Shown here piece after piece: positions 26,265 through 36,057 of a stretch of 36,057 bases of DNA (position 1 is its first letter; every line of letters begins with the position of its first letter). Source of the stretch: an uncultured Actinomycetes bacterium (lineage in GTDB: Bacteria > Actinomycetota > Actinomycetes > Mycobacteriales > Mycobacteriaceae); the NCBI GenBank assembly GCA_903877095.1, contig CAIRCP010000058.1:1-36057 (forward strand), given 5' to 3'. The notes beneath the pieces are model-generated. The model searched no databases. It worked only from the letters and a program-made list of their open reading frames with translations, and had not been told where the DNA came from. The position numbers and the translations under genes were made by a program.

Positions 26265-27311
26265 GTGACTGAGCCCGCGCCGCTGACTGTTGGGCACACC
26301 GTCGACTGGAAGTTCGCGGGAACCGTTGGCGCGCAACTCGTCCGGCCGGCGCCACCCGCTAGCGAATACACCCGCCGGCAGGCCGTCGACGATCTCGCCG
26401 AGGCGGCGGTGGCCGCCGAAGCGCCGGTCCGCGAGGTGACACTGCTGGGCAGCGACGCACCGGTGCCCCCCGCCCGGATCGTGGATCGCAAGCAGTGGAT
26501 CCGCGCGGCGTCGGAATCGATGCGCGTGATGACCGGCGGCTCGGACAGCCCCGCCGGGACGGTCACCGGCCGGATCGCCGGCGCGCAGACCGGAGCGGTG
26601 CTGGCATTCATCTCGTCCGGGATTCTCGGTCAGTACGACCCGTTCGCTCCCGCTGGTGGAGATCTGCTTCTGGTGTACCCGAACGTCATCGCCGTCGAAC
26701 GTCAGCTGCAGCTGAGTCCCACAGACTTCCGGTTGTGGGTGTGCCTGCACGAGGTCACCCATCGGGTTCAGTTCACCGCGAATCCCTGGCTTTCCCAGCA
26801 CATGTCGAATGCGCTTGCGGTCCTGACCGCCGAGCGCGCCGACGACGTCGGCCAGGTTCTCGGGCGGCTCGCGGACTTCGTGAAGGGCCGACGCCGGGCC
26901 GGCGGCGGCGAGAACCAGCACGCCGGTGTGATCGGCGTGCTACGCGCGTTCCAGTCCGAACCGCAGCAGCAGGCGCTCGACCAGCTCCTCGTCCTCGGCA
27001 CCCTGCTGGAAGGGCATGCCGACTACGTGATGGACGCGGTCGGTCCCTCGGTCGTCCCCTCGGTGCAGCTCATTCGGCGCCGATTCGACGACCGCCGACA
27101 GCGCAAGCACCCGCCCTTGCAGCGACTGGTGCGTGCGCTGCTCGGGGTGGACGCCAAGCTCAGCCAGTACACCCGGGGGCGCGCGTTCGTCGACCACGTC
27201 GTCGACCGGGTCGGAATGGAGCGCTTCAACACCGTCTGGACCGACTCCGACACCCTGCCCCGACCCGCTGAGATCGAGAATCCTCAAGCGTGGATCGACC
27301 GGGTGCTCTAG
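26265..27311 (+). CDS. DUF2342-type zinc metallopeptidase-like protein (Rv3626c-like)
   Basis: 348 residues. It has an HExxH motif, H162-E163-H166 in LHEVTHRVQF, and further downstream LLEGHADYVMDAVG, which supplies a plausible third ligand. These are features of the actinobacterial DUF2342 family, sometimes labelled coenzyme F420 biosynthesis-associated. No signal peptide is seen. The true substrate is unknown. I choose GTG 26265 (348 aa against about 350 for Rv3626c); GTG 26229 would overlap dacB. Its end overlaps the tilS start by 22 bases, so it belongs to the dacB-tilS-hpt unit. Confidence 0.85.
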   Translation: MTEPAPLTVGHTVDWKFAGTVGAQLVRPAPPASEYTRRQAVDDLAEAAVAAEAPVREVTLLGSDAPVPPARIVDRKQWIRAASESMRVMTGGSDSPAGTVTGRIAGAQTGAVLAFISSGILGQYDPFAPAGGDLLLVYPNVIAVERQLQLSPTDFRLWVCLHEVTHRVQFTANPWLSQHMSNALAVLTAERADDVGQVLGRLADFVKGRRRAGGGENQHAGVIGVLRAFQSEPQQQALDQLLVLGTLLEGHADYVMDAVGPSVVPSVQLIRRRFDDRRQRKHPPLQRLVRALLGVDAKLSQYTRGRAFVDHVVDRVGMERFNTVWTDSDTLPRPAEIENPQAWIDRVL

Positions 27312-28261
27312 CCGGCCTGCGCGCGATCGCCGCCGGCTTCGCCGCGACCTGGCTGGCCGACGCGCCGGCATGGTGTGTGGCACTGTCCGGCGGCCCTGAC
27401 TCGTTGGCGCTGACCGCTGCCGCGGCGGCGACGCTGCCCACCACCGCTCTGATCGTCGACCACGGCCTGCAGTCGGGGTCCGATGTGGTGGCGCAGACCG
27501 CCCGGCAACAGGCGCTTGCACTCGGTTGCGTTGCGGCACGGGTCCTGCCGGTGCGGGTCGGCTCCACCGGAGGTCCGGAGGCGGCCGCCCGCGCGGCTCG
27601 CTACGACGCGCTGGACTCGGCACGCGGCGGCGCGCCGGTGCTGCTCGGCCACACCCTCGACGACCAGGCGGAGACGGTGCTGCTCGGTTTGGGCCGCGGC
27701 TCGGGCGCCCGATCGATCGCCGGCATGCGGCCGGCCGACCCGCCGTGGTACCGCCCGCTGCTCGGGGTCCGACGGGCCGCCACCCGCGCTGCATGCACCG
27801 AACTCGCAGTGACGGCCTGGGACGATCCCCACAACCACGACCGTCGGTTCACCCGCGTCCGGTTGCGCGACGAAGTGTTGCCACTCCTCGACGATGTCCT
27901 CGGCGGCGGAGTCCCCGAGGCGCTCGCCCGTACCGCCGCCGCGCTGCGGGAGGACACCGACGCGCTCGACGCCATGGCCGGCGACGCACTGGTGGCGTAC
28001 GAGTCCGCCGGCACCCTGGCTGTCGGCGACATCGCACCGCTGCCGGCCGCGCTGCGCCGGCGCGTCATACGGGGGTGGCTGCTGAGCTGCGGAGCAACCG
28101 ACCTGGCAGACGGACAACTGCGCCGGATTGACGACCTCGTCACGTCCTGGAGCGGGCAGGGCGGAGTCGCGGTGGGGTGCGCCAAGCGGAACACCCGGCT
28201 GTTCGCCGAACGCCGCGGAGCCGATCTAATTGTGCGGTTCGAGCCGGTCCGATTGTCCTGA
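27290..28261 (+). CDS. tilS: tRNA(Ile)-lysidine synthase
   Basis: 323 residues, corresponding to Rv3625c (mesJ). It modifies C34 of tRNA-Ile(CAU) to lysidine, using ATP and lysine, so that the tRNA reads AUA. The PP-loop SGGPDS (33-38) binds ATP. LLGHTLDDQAETVLLGLGRG and the HDRRFTRVRLRDEVLP segment are standard TilS blocks. As in other actinobacteria the C-terminal domain is reduced. GTG 27290 lies inside the preceding gene, and the overlap suggests coupled translation. hpt follows after 27 bases. Confidence 0.94.
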   Translation: MDRPGALAGLRAIAAGFAATWLADAPAWCVALSGGPDSLALTAAAAATLPTTALIVDHGLQSGSDVVAQTARQQALALGCVAARVLPVRVGSTGGPEAAARAARYDALDSARGGAPVLLGHTLDDQAETVLLGLGRGSGARSIAGMRPADPPWYRPLLGVRRAATRAACTELAVTAWDDPHNHDRRFTRVRLRDEVLPLLDDVLGGGVPEALARTAAALREDTDALDAMAGDALVAYESAGTLAVGDIAPLPAALRRRVIRGWLLSCGATDLADGQLRRIDDLVTSWSGQGGVAVGCAKRNTRLFAERRGADLIVRFEPVRLS

Positions 28262-28288
28262 CGCGGGCAGCATGGCACGCTGTGGGGC

Positions 28289-28858
28289 GTGTCGGCGCAT
28301 GAGTTGTATTCCGGTGACATCAAATCCGTTTTGGTATCCCAGGAGCAGATCCAGGCCCGGACCGCCGAACTTGCCGTCGACATCGCCCGCGACTACGCCT
28401 CGAACCTCAACGGGCAGGACCTTCTTTTGGTCACCGTCCTCAAGGGGGCGGTCATGTTCGTGACCGATCTAGCCCGAGCGATCCCGCTGCCCACCCAGTT
28501 GGAATTCATGGCGGTCAGTTCCTACGGATCGTCGACGTCGTCATCGGGTGTGGTCCGGATCCTCAAGGACCTCGACCGCGATATCGCCGACCGGGACGTG
28601 CTGATCGTCGAGGACATCGTCGACTCGGGCCTCACCCTGTCCTGGCTGATGCGCAACCTGGCCACCCGAGGCCCGAAGTCGCTGCGGGTCTGCACGCTGT
28701 TGCGCAAACCGGACGCTGTCCGCTCCGACGTCGACATTGCCTACATCGGCTACGACATCCCCAACGAATTCGTCGTGGGATACGGGCTCGACTACGCCGA
28801 GCGATACCGCGACCTGCCCTACATCGGAACCCTGCAGCCCAGGGTCTACGAGCACTAG
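28289..28858 (+). CDS. hpt: Hypoxanthine-guanine phosphoribosyltransferase
   Basis: 189 residues. It salvages hypoxanthine and guanine to IMP and GMP with PRPP. The PRPP-binding motif is [14 protein letters not shown] (104-117). The flexible-loop region is [13 protein letters not shown] and the base-binding end is [25 protein letters not shown] 28289 has GGGG just upstream. It corresponds to Rv3624c and lies right after tilS, a widely kept order; ftsH is some 1.8 kb downstream. It converges on lpqG with 19 bases between. Confidence 0.96.
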   Translation: MSAHELYSGDIKSVLVSQEQIQARTAELAVDIARDYASNLNGQDLLLVTVLKGAVMFVTDLARAIPLPTQLEFMAVSSYGSSTSSSGVVRILKDLDRDIADRDVLIVEDIVDSGLTLSWLMRNLATRGPKSLRVCTLLRKPDAVRSDVDIAYIGYDIPNEFVVGYGLDYAERYRDLPYIGTLQPRVYEH

Positions 28859-28877
28859 CGGTCGAGGGCCGAAACCT

Positions 28878-29573
28878 TCAGGACAACTCCCACACCGCGG
28901 TCACCGAGAAACTGACGGTCTGCTGGCCGGGCTGCAACGGCACGTCGGCCGCCATCGCCTTCGGTGCCGGCATAGGTGGCGGCGGCGCGTTGCCGGGAGC
29001 CTCCGAGATCGAAATGACCTTGCCCAGCGACATTCCTGACAGCTCGGCGTACTGACCGGCCCGGGCCTTCGCGTCCTCGAACGCCCGCGCCCGCGCGTCG
29101 GCGATGAGCGTGGAATCGTCGTCGATGGTGAAGTTCACCGCATTGATCCGGGTGGCATTGCCGCCCGCGGCGACGATCGAGGACAGCGCACGCGGGGCTT
29201 TGTCGATCTGGCGGATCGTGACGTTGATGGAGTTGCCGGCCCGGTATCCAGTGATGGCCGAGTTCTCTCCGTACTGCGGCTGCAGGTCCACCGCCGTGGT
29301 CCTGATGTCCTTGACGTCGATGCCCTCGGTGGTGAGGGCGTCGATCACCGCCTTCTGGCGCTCGTTGGTCTGGTTCATCGCCGCCGTGACGTCGGGAGCC
29401 ACCACGTCGATGGCCACGTCGGCGGTCACCGTGTCCGGCGTACCTTGCACCTGGCCGGAACCGACGACGGTCACCTGCCGTGCGTTGGTCTGCACCGGCG
29501 GCGCGGAATCGCAGCCCGACAGGGTCGCTCCGATAGCTAAAGCCGCTGCGGCGCAGCATATTTGACGTTTCAT
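28878..29573 (-). CDS. lpqG: LpqG-like lipoprotein with SIMPL (DUF541) domain
   Basis: 231 residues. A short signal peptide ends in the lipobox TLSGC with lipidated C21. The rest is one SIMPL/DUF541 domain: VTVVGSGQVQGTPDTVTAD at its start and QTVSFSVTAVWELS at its end. It should be anchored on the outer face of the plasma membrane. The function of SIMPL proteins is poorly known. ATG 29573 overlaps the ephA stop by 4 bp (ATGA) and is preceded by GAGG, so it is translated together with ephA. In M. tuberculosis lpqG (Rv3623) is separated from ephA by PE/PPE/Esx genes. Confidence 0.92.
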   Translation of the reverse strand: MKRQICCAAAALAIGATLSGCDSAPPVQTNARQVTVVGSGQVQGTPDTVTADVAIDVVAPDVTAAMNQTNERQKAVIDALTTEGIDVKDIRTTAVDLQPQYGENSAITGYRAGNSINVTIRQIDKAPRALSSIVAAGGNATRINAVNFTIDDDSTLIADARARAFEDAKARAGQYAELSGMSLGKVISISEAPGNAPPPPMPAPKAMAADVPLQPGQQTVSFSVTAVWELS

Positions 29574-30484
29574 TTCCACCTCGACTCGGACAGGAACGAC
29601 AGTAACTCGGTGTTGACCTGGTCGGCCCGTTCCTGCTGGATCCAGTGTCCGGCACCGTCGAGCATGACCTGCCGGTACGGCCCTTTTGCCACTTCACCGG
29701 CCCGGTCGGTGCGGGTGAACGCGAGCACTGGGTCGTCGGTGCCACCGACGAACAAGCCGGGCACGAGAATCGTATCGGCAACAGGATGGGCCATGATCTC
29801 CCAGTTCCGGTCGAAGTTTCGGTACCAGTTCAGCGCCCCGGTGAAACCTGTGCGGCTGAACTCAGCGGCGTAATAGTCCAGTTCGGTCTCGGTCAGCCAG
29901 TGCGGTAGACGTTCCGGCTCGACCAGGCGCTCGACGAATCCCTGCGGCCCGGGCGCCAGCATCCGCGAGGCCATCCTGGTTGCGGAGGCCTCGTCCGCCG
30001 GCCTGCGCATCCCGCCCAGCATGCGCAGCATCGACTCCCGCGGGTCGGCCGCCAGCTCGGTGTCGGCGACCCCGGGCTGCTGGAAGTACAGAACGTAAAA
30101 GAAATTGTCGCCGAACCCGGCTACCGCGACGACCCGATCGGGATGCAGCAACGGGACGCTCCACGCCACTGTCGCACCCCAGTCGTGGCCGACGATCGCG
30201 GCGCGTTCGGCGCCGACGGCATCGATCAGTCCGACCAGGTCGCCGGTCAGGGCGGCGATGTCGTAGGCCTCGACCTGCTCGGGACGCGACGATCCGCCGT
30301 ATCCCCGCTGATCGGGTGCCAGAACCCGGTAACCAGCCTGCGCGAGGGCCGGAATCTGGTGACGCCACGAGAAGGCCAGTTCGGGAAAGCCGTGCGCGAG
30401 GACCACCACCGGCCCGTCGTCGGGCCCGGCGTCGATGACCCGCAGCCGAACCCCGTTGACGTCGATGAACGTCGTTGTCAGCAC
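29570..30484 (-). CDS. ephA: Epoxide hydrolase, EphA-like alpha/beta hydrolase
   Basis: 304 residues. It would open epoxides to diols. The oxyanion motif is HGFP (31-34), the nucleophile is D101 in GHDWGA, the acid lies in GGTDDPV and the general base is H280 in GAGHWIQQE. The sequence NWYRNFDRNWE and YFQQPG segments fit EphA. Compared with my memory of M. tuberculosis EphA (322 aa), about 20 residues are missing where the core meets the cap (residues 122-126, AVAGFGDN). GTG 30484 is the preferred start; the frame continues upstream without homology. It diverges from ftsH across 190 bp and is coupled to lpqG. Confidence 0.9.
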   Translation of the reverse strand: MLTTTFIDVNGVRLRVIDAGPDDGPVVVLAHGFPELAFSWRHQIPALAQAGYRVLAPDQRGYGGSSRPEQVEAYDIAALTGDLVGLIDAVGAERAAIVGHDWGATVAWSVPLLHPDRVVAVAGFGDNFFYVLYFQQPGVADTELAADPRESMLRMLGGMRRPADEASATRMASRMLAPGPQGFVERLVEPERLPHWLTETELDYYAAEFSRTGFTGALNWYRNFDRNWEIMAHPVADTILVPGLFVGGTDDPVLAFTRTDRAGEVAKGPYRQVMLDGAGHWIQQERADQVNTELLSFLSESRWK

Positions 30485-30647
30485 GGCGCCCAGCCAAGCA
30501 CAGTCGGGCTGTCCCGGGTGCGGACGGCCGACTGTTCCACTGAAAGCGAATACCAATCCATGACGGAAACCCAGCGGGCACCGTCTGACGTTGGGGTAGC
30601 GGTAGCCTGAAAGACCTCAGGGCAGCGCATAACCGCATAATTGGAAG

Positions 30648-30662
30648 GACGGGGCCCCCGTC
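30648..30662 (+). other. Perfect hairpin just before the ftsH start codon
   Basis: GACGGG (30648-30653) pairs with CCCGTC (30657-30662) around a 3-base loop, ending 12 bases before the ftsH ATG. A GGAAGG at 30643-30648 is the only ribosome-site-like sequence, and it borders the stem. Folding would bring it nearer the start codon or mask it. Confidence 0.45.
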
Positions 30663-30674
30663 GGGCCGAGTTTA

Positions 30675-33052
<2,378 letters not shown>

Positions 33053-33056
<4 letters not shown>

Positions 33057-33673
33057 CAGACGGAGAAACCATGCCGGAGCGCGACTCCATCACGCTCGAC
33101 ACCCCGATCTTCGATCAGGCCCGCGCTGAGGCCGCGGTCCGGGAGTTGCTCATTGCGGTTGGCGAGGATCCGGACCGGCAGGGCTTGAAGGAGACCCCGG
33201 CCCGGGTGGCGCGCGCCTACCGGGAGATCTTCGCCGGCCTGTACGTCGACCCCGACGCCGTGCTGGAGACGACATTCGACGAACACCACGAGGAACTCAT
33301 TCTGGTGAAGTCGATTCCGATGTACTCCACCTGCGAGCACCACTTGGTGTCGTTCCACGGTGTGGCCCACGTCGGATACATCCCCGGCCTCGACGGCCGG
33401 GTGACCGGACTCTCCAAACTTGCCCGGGTCGTCGATCTGTACGCCAAGCGACCGCAGGTGCAGGAGCGACTGACCGGTCAGATCGCCGACGCGGTGATGC
33501 GCAAGCTCAAGCCGCGCGGCGTCATCGTGGTGATCGAGGCCGAGCACTTGTGCATGGCGATGCGCGGCGTCCGCAAGCCGGGTGCCTCTACCACCACCTC
33601 GGCGGTGCGTGGCCTGTTCAAGACCAACGACGCCTCTCGGGCCGAGGCGCTGGATCTCATCCTCCGCAGGTGA
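33053..33673 (+). CDS. folE: GTP cyclohydrolase I
   Basis: 206 residues. It converts GTP to dihydroneopterin triphosphate, the first step of folate synthesis. Zinc ligands are C94 and H97 in [11 protein letters not shown] and C167 in EHLCMAMRG. The block [18 protein letters not shown] and the C-terminal TTSAVRG are typical. GTG 33053 shares GTGA with the ftsH stop. The ATG at 33071 (MPERDS) is a possible alternative start. It heads folE-folP-folB-folK, each gene overlapping the next, so the set is one translational unit behind ftsH. Confidence 0.96.
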
Positions 33674-34521
33674 TCGGCATCGGTTCCCGAACGGGTTTGA
33701 CGGTTATGGGTGTCGTCAACGTGACCGACGACTCCTTCTCCGACGGCGGCCGCTACCGCGATCCGGACCGCGCGATCGAACACGCCCTCGAGTTGCTCGC
33801 CGACGGCGCGTCCATCATCGACGTCGGTGGTGAGTCGACCCGGCCCGGCGCCGTCCGCGTGGACGCCGCGCTCGAGACGGACCGGGTGGTCCCGGTGATC
33901 AAAGAACTTGCTGCGCAAGGCATTACGGTCAGCGTCGACACCATGCACGCCAAGGTCGCGCAAGCCGCGGTCGAGAACGGAGCCGCTATCGTCAACGACG
34001 TCAGCGGTGGGCGCGCCGACCCCGACATGGCGCGCGTGGTGGCGGAAGCCGGCGTCCCATGGGTGTTGATGCACTGGCGATCCGTGCAGGCGGACCGGCC
34101 ACACGACATTCCGCGCTACGGCGACGTGGTCGCCGACGTGCGCGGCGAACTGCTGAGCGCGGTCGACGCCGCCGTCGAAGCCGGGGTCGATCCGGATAAC
34201 CTGATCATCGATCCGGGTCTGGGCTTCGCCAAAGCGCCGCAACACAATTGGGCGCTGCTCCACGCGTTGCCTCAACTGGTCGCCACCGGCGTCCCGGTGC
34301 TCGTGGGTGCCTCGCGCAAGCGCTTCCTCGGCGCGTTGCTGGCCGCACCCGACGGGACCCCGCGCCCGCCCGACGGCCGGGAGACCGCGACCGCCGTCAT
34401 CTCCGCGCTGTCCGCCCTGGCCGGGGTGTGGGGTGTGCGGGTGCATGACGTCCGGGCCAGCGTCGACGCCCTCAAGGTGGTCGACGCCTGGCGCCACCCC
34501 GCGGCGGTGGTCGATGACTGA
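33670..34521 (+). CDS. folP: Dihydropteroate synthase
   Basis: 283 residues. It joins p-aminobenzoate to hydroxymethyl-dihydropterin diphosphate and is the target of sulfonamides. Signatures are [15 protein letters not shown] near the N-terminus, [35 protein letters not shown] and the C-terminal [17 protein letters not shown] 33670 overlaps the folE stop by 4 bp (GTGA), and the longer open frame lies inside folE. It corresponds to Rv3608c (folP1), the functional copy, judged by position. Confidence 0.96.
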   Translation: MIGIGSRTGLTVMGVVNVTDDSFSDGGRYRDPDRAIEHALELLADGASIIDVGGESTRPGAVRVDAALETDRVVPVIKELAAQGITVSVDTMHAKVAQAAVENGAAIVNDVSGGRADPDMARVVAEAGVPWVLMHWRSVQADRPHDIPRYGDVVADVRGELLSAVDAAVEAGVDPDNLIIDPGLGFAKAPQHNWALLHALPQLVATGVPVLVGASRKRFLGALLAAPDGTPRPPDGRETATAVISALSALAGVWGVRVHDVRASVDALKVVDAWRHPAAVVDD

Positions 34522-34927
34522 CCGCATCGAACTCCGCGGCCTCACCGTGCGCGGCAACCACGGTGTCTTCGACCACGAGCGCCGTGACGGCCAGGATTTT
34601 CTGATCGACATCACGGTGTGGATCGACCTGGCCGCCGCCGCTGCCAGCGACCAGTTGTCCGACACGTTCGACTACGGCGTCCTTGCCCAGCGCGCCGCCG
34701 CAGTGGTTGCCGGTCCGCCCCGCAACCTCATCGAGACCGTCGCCGGGGAGATCGCCGACGACGTCATGACCGACGCCCGGGTGCACGCGGTGGAGGTCGT
34801 CGTGCACAAACCGCAGGCGCCCATCCCGCTGACCTTCACCGACGTCGCCGTCGTGGCACGCCGGTCCCGCCGGGGCGGACGGGGGCGGATCGTGCCGGCG
34901 GGCGCCGACATCCCCGAGGCGCTATGA
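34514..34927 (+). CDS. folB: Dihydroneopterin aldolase
   Basis: 137 residues. It cleaves dihydroneopterin to 6-hydroxymethyl-dihydropterin and glycolaldehyde. Conserved parts are [21 protein letters not shown] near the N-terminus in pieces, [23 protein letters not shown] and the active-site lysine region [11 protein letters not shown]. The C-terminal 25 residues are Arg/Gly-rich. ATG 34514 overlaps folP by 8 bases. Confidence 0.95.
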   Translation: MTDRIELRGLTVRGNHGVFDHERRDGQDFLIDITVWIDLAAAAASDQLSDTFDYGVLAQRAAAVVAGPPRNLIETVAGEIADDVMTDARVHAVEVVVHKPQAPIPLTFTDVAVVARRSRRGGRGRIVPAGADIPEAL

Positions 34928-35451
34928 CGAGCGTCGTCCTGTCGGTCGGCTCCAACCTCGGTGACCGTCTGGCCCGGCTGCAGGCCGTGGTCGATGAGCT
35001 CGGCGGCGCGGTTCGTGCCGTATCACCGGTCTACGAGACCGACGCCTGGGGCGGTGTCGACCAGGGCCCGTTCCTGAACGCCGTCCTGATTGCCGACGAC
35101 CCCGGACTGGACGCCCACGCGTGGCTGCGCAAGGCCCAGGCCATCGAGTCGGCGAACCAGCGCGTGCGCCGACAGAAGTGGGGACCGCGAACGTTGGACG
35201 TCGACCTGGTCTGCGTCACCGACGGCGACGCCGAGGTGGTCTGTGACGACCCCCACCTGACCCTGCCGCACCCGTTCGCCCATCAGCGGGCCTTCGTCCT
35301 GACCCCCTGGATCGACGTCGACCCAGCCGCCGAACTGATGCTTGACGGTCGGTGTCGTCCGGTCCGGGAGATCCTCGACGGGCTGGACCCGGCCGAGCGC
35401 GACGGCGTCCGGCCGACGACGCACACGCTGCGCCTGGCTGGGGGGCGCTGA
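34924..35451 (+). CDS. folK: HPPK: hydroxymethyl-dihydropterin pyrophosphokinase
   Basis: 175 residues. It transfers diphosphate from ATP to 6-hydroxymethyl-dihydropterin, giving the folP substrate. Signatures are [10 protein letters not shown] (6-15), [19 protein letters not shown] and the metal-binding [11 protein letters not shown] (86-96, with D92 and D94). [15 protein letters not shown] is the standard later block. ATG 34924 overlaps the folB stop by 4 bp (ATGA). Confidence 0.96.
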   Translation: MTSVVLSVGSNLGDRLARLQAVVDELGGAVRAVSPVYETDAWGGVDQGPFLNAVLIADDPGLDAHAWLRKAQAIESANQRVRRQKWGPRTLDVDLVCVTDGDAEVVCDDPHLTLPHPFAHQRAFVLTPWIDVDPAAELMLDGRCRPVREILDGLDPAERDGVRPTTHTLRLAGGR

Positions 35452-35924
35452 TGGGACCCACCCGGGGGCGTGAGCTCGCCGCCGCCGCGGCCGTCGCCAC
35501 GATCGTCGGCTATCTGGTCATCCATACCGTCTACCGGTCTTTCCCGCCGATCACCCTGTGGACCGGGCTGTCGCTGCTGGCGGTGGCCGCCGGCGAGACC
35601 GGGTGGGGCTTCCTGGTGCGCGGACGTATCCGTGACGGCCGCATCGGCGTGGGCGCCGGCCGGCTGCATCCGCTGGCGGTCGCCCGCAGCGTCGCGGTCG
35701 CCAAAGCGTCGGCGTGGGTGGGCGCGGTGACGCTGGGCTGGTGGCTGGCTGTCCTGGCCTACCTGCTGCCGCGGCGCTCGGAACTGCGGGTGGCCGCGGC
35801 CGATACGCCGGGCGTGCTGGTGGCCGCGATCAGCGCACTGGCTCTGGTAGCAGCCGCGCTGTGGCTGGAGAACTGTTGCAAATCGCCGGGCGAACCCCAC
35901 GACGACGACGTCCTTCCCGACTAG
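35451..35924 (+). CDS. DUF3180 membrane protein (Rv3605c-like)
   Basis: 157 residues with four hydrophobic segments: AAAAAVATIVGYLVIHTVY, PPITLWTGLSLLAVAAGETG, VGAVTLGWWLAVLAYLLP and LVAAISALALVAAALWLE. DUF3180 genes regularly follow folK in actinobacteria; the function is unknown. ATG 35451 shares its first base with the folK stop (TGATG). The C-terminus ENCCKSPGEPHDDDVLPD ends at the TAG of 35922-35924, which is also the border of the adjoining insertion sequence, yet the length is close to that of Rv3605c, so the protein seems complete. Confidence 0.88.
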   Translation: MGPTRGRELAAAAAVATIVGYLVIHTVYRSFPPITLWTGLSLLAVAAGETGWGFLVRGRIRDGRIGVGAGRLHPLAVARSVAVAKASAWVGAVTLGWWLAVLAYLLPRRSELRVAAADTPGVLVAAISALALVAAALWLENCCKSPGEPHDDDVLPD

Positions 35925-36057
35925 GGCGTGTCTCCCGAATCGGTAGTGCCGACGCGGGAATGTATGACGGCGCTGGCCAGTAGGACACCGCCGAGGTAGG
36001 TCAGGGCGTACTTGTCATATCGGGTGGCGATGCCGCGCCATTGCTTGAGCCGGTTGA
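35921..36057 (-). CDS. IS5-type transposase, C-terminal part (runs off the window)
   Basis: The minus strand from 36055 to 35921 reads without a stop as NRLKQWRGIATRYDKYALTY followed by LGGVLLASAVIHSRVGTTDS and GDTP, then TAG. The FKQWRGIATRYDK-like ending is characteristic of small IS5-family (IS427 group) DDE transposases. The last catalytic Glu and everything upstream lie outside the window. Confidence 0.9.
   Translation of the reverse strand, partial: NRLKQWRGIATRYDKYALTYLGGVLLASAVIHSRVGTTDSGDTP
35922..36057. mobile_element. Partial insertion sequence, IS5 family
   Basis: The transposase C-terminus occupies the whole segment. The probable terminal repeat is GGCGTGTCTCCCGAAT just inside CTAG at 35921-35924. 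In this family the transposase stop often lies in the terminal repeat, as here. The exact border cannot be fixed without the other end of the element. Confidence 0.8.

Overview
This window is a chromosomal segment of a mycobacterium (Mycobacterium or Mycolicibacterium). The base composition is GC-rich, GTG starts and 4-bp ATGA/GTGA overlaps are frequent, and the gene order follows the M. tuberculosis H37Rv segment Rv3649 to Rv3605c, inverted. The synteny statements rest on my memory of the H37Rv map, not on a search.

Layout. 1-12.7 kb: an Hrq1/MrfA-type helicase (-) diverges from cspA, a conserved hypothetical gene and topA. A membrane adenylate cyclase (-) diverges from holB, which is followed by tRNA-Thr(CGT). 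Then comes a compact four-gene cluster: a YgiB/DUF1190-like membrane protein, a YgiC/YjfC ATP-grasp ligase, a DUF350 membrane protein and an unrecognised 166-aa protein. It resembles the enterobacterial ygiB-ygiC and yjfL-yjfM-yjfC sets and is one of the two best candidates for an undescribed system.

12.7-22.3 kb (all minus, read right to left): a 1301-residue Pls/PosA-like membrane non-ribosomal peptide synthetase, an M1 metallopeptidase, a polysaccharide flippase, a PpgS-like polyprenyl-phosphate sugar synthase, its DUF2304 partner and a GT-C-like membrane protein. Most junctions overlap by 4 bp. This looks like an envelope-polymer locus joining amino-acid activation to lipid-linked sugar chemistry, and is the second best candidate.

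22.3-30.5 kb: a TerC-family gene sits behind a recognisable yybP-ykoY (Mn2+) riboswitch whose 3' P1 strand can alternatively pair with the Shine-Dalgarno sequence. Next are a UraD-like protein lacking the usual catalytic His, ppa, dacB, a DUF2342-type metallopeptidase-like gene, tilS, hpt, and lpqG directly overlapped by ephA. The PE/PPE/Esx and EspACD genes that flank ephA in M. tuberculosis are absent.

30.5-36 kb: ftsH with a repeat-bearing tail, then folE-folP-folB-folK and a DUF3180 membrane gene, all translationally overlapped. The window ends inside an IS5-type insertion sequence whose edge lies at the DUF3180 stop codon.

Three different short tandem arrays (34, 23 and 24 bp units) lie in intergenic gaps between 14.5 and 24.3 kb. 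No gene-free stretch exceeds 300 bases. The longest gaps are 1-237 (weak direct repeat and a dyad only), 2569-2841 (cspA leader) and 22287-22536 (riboswitch).
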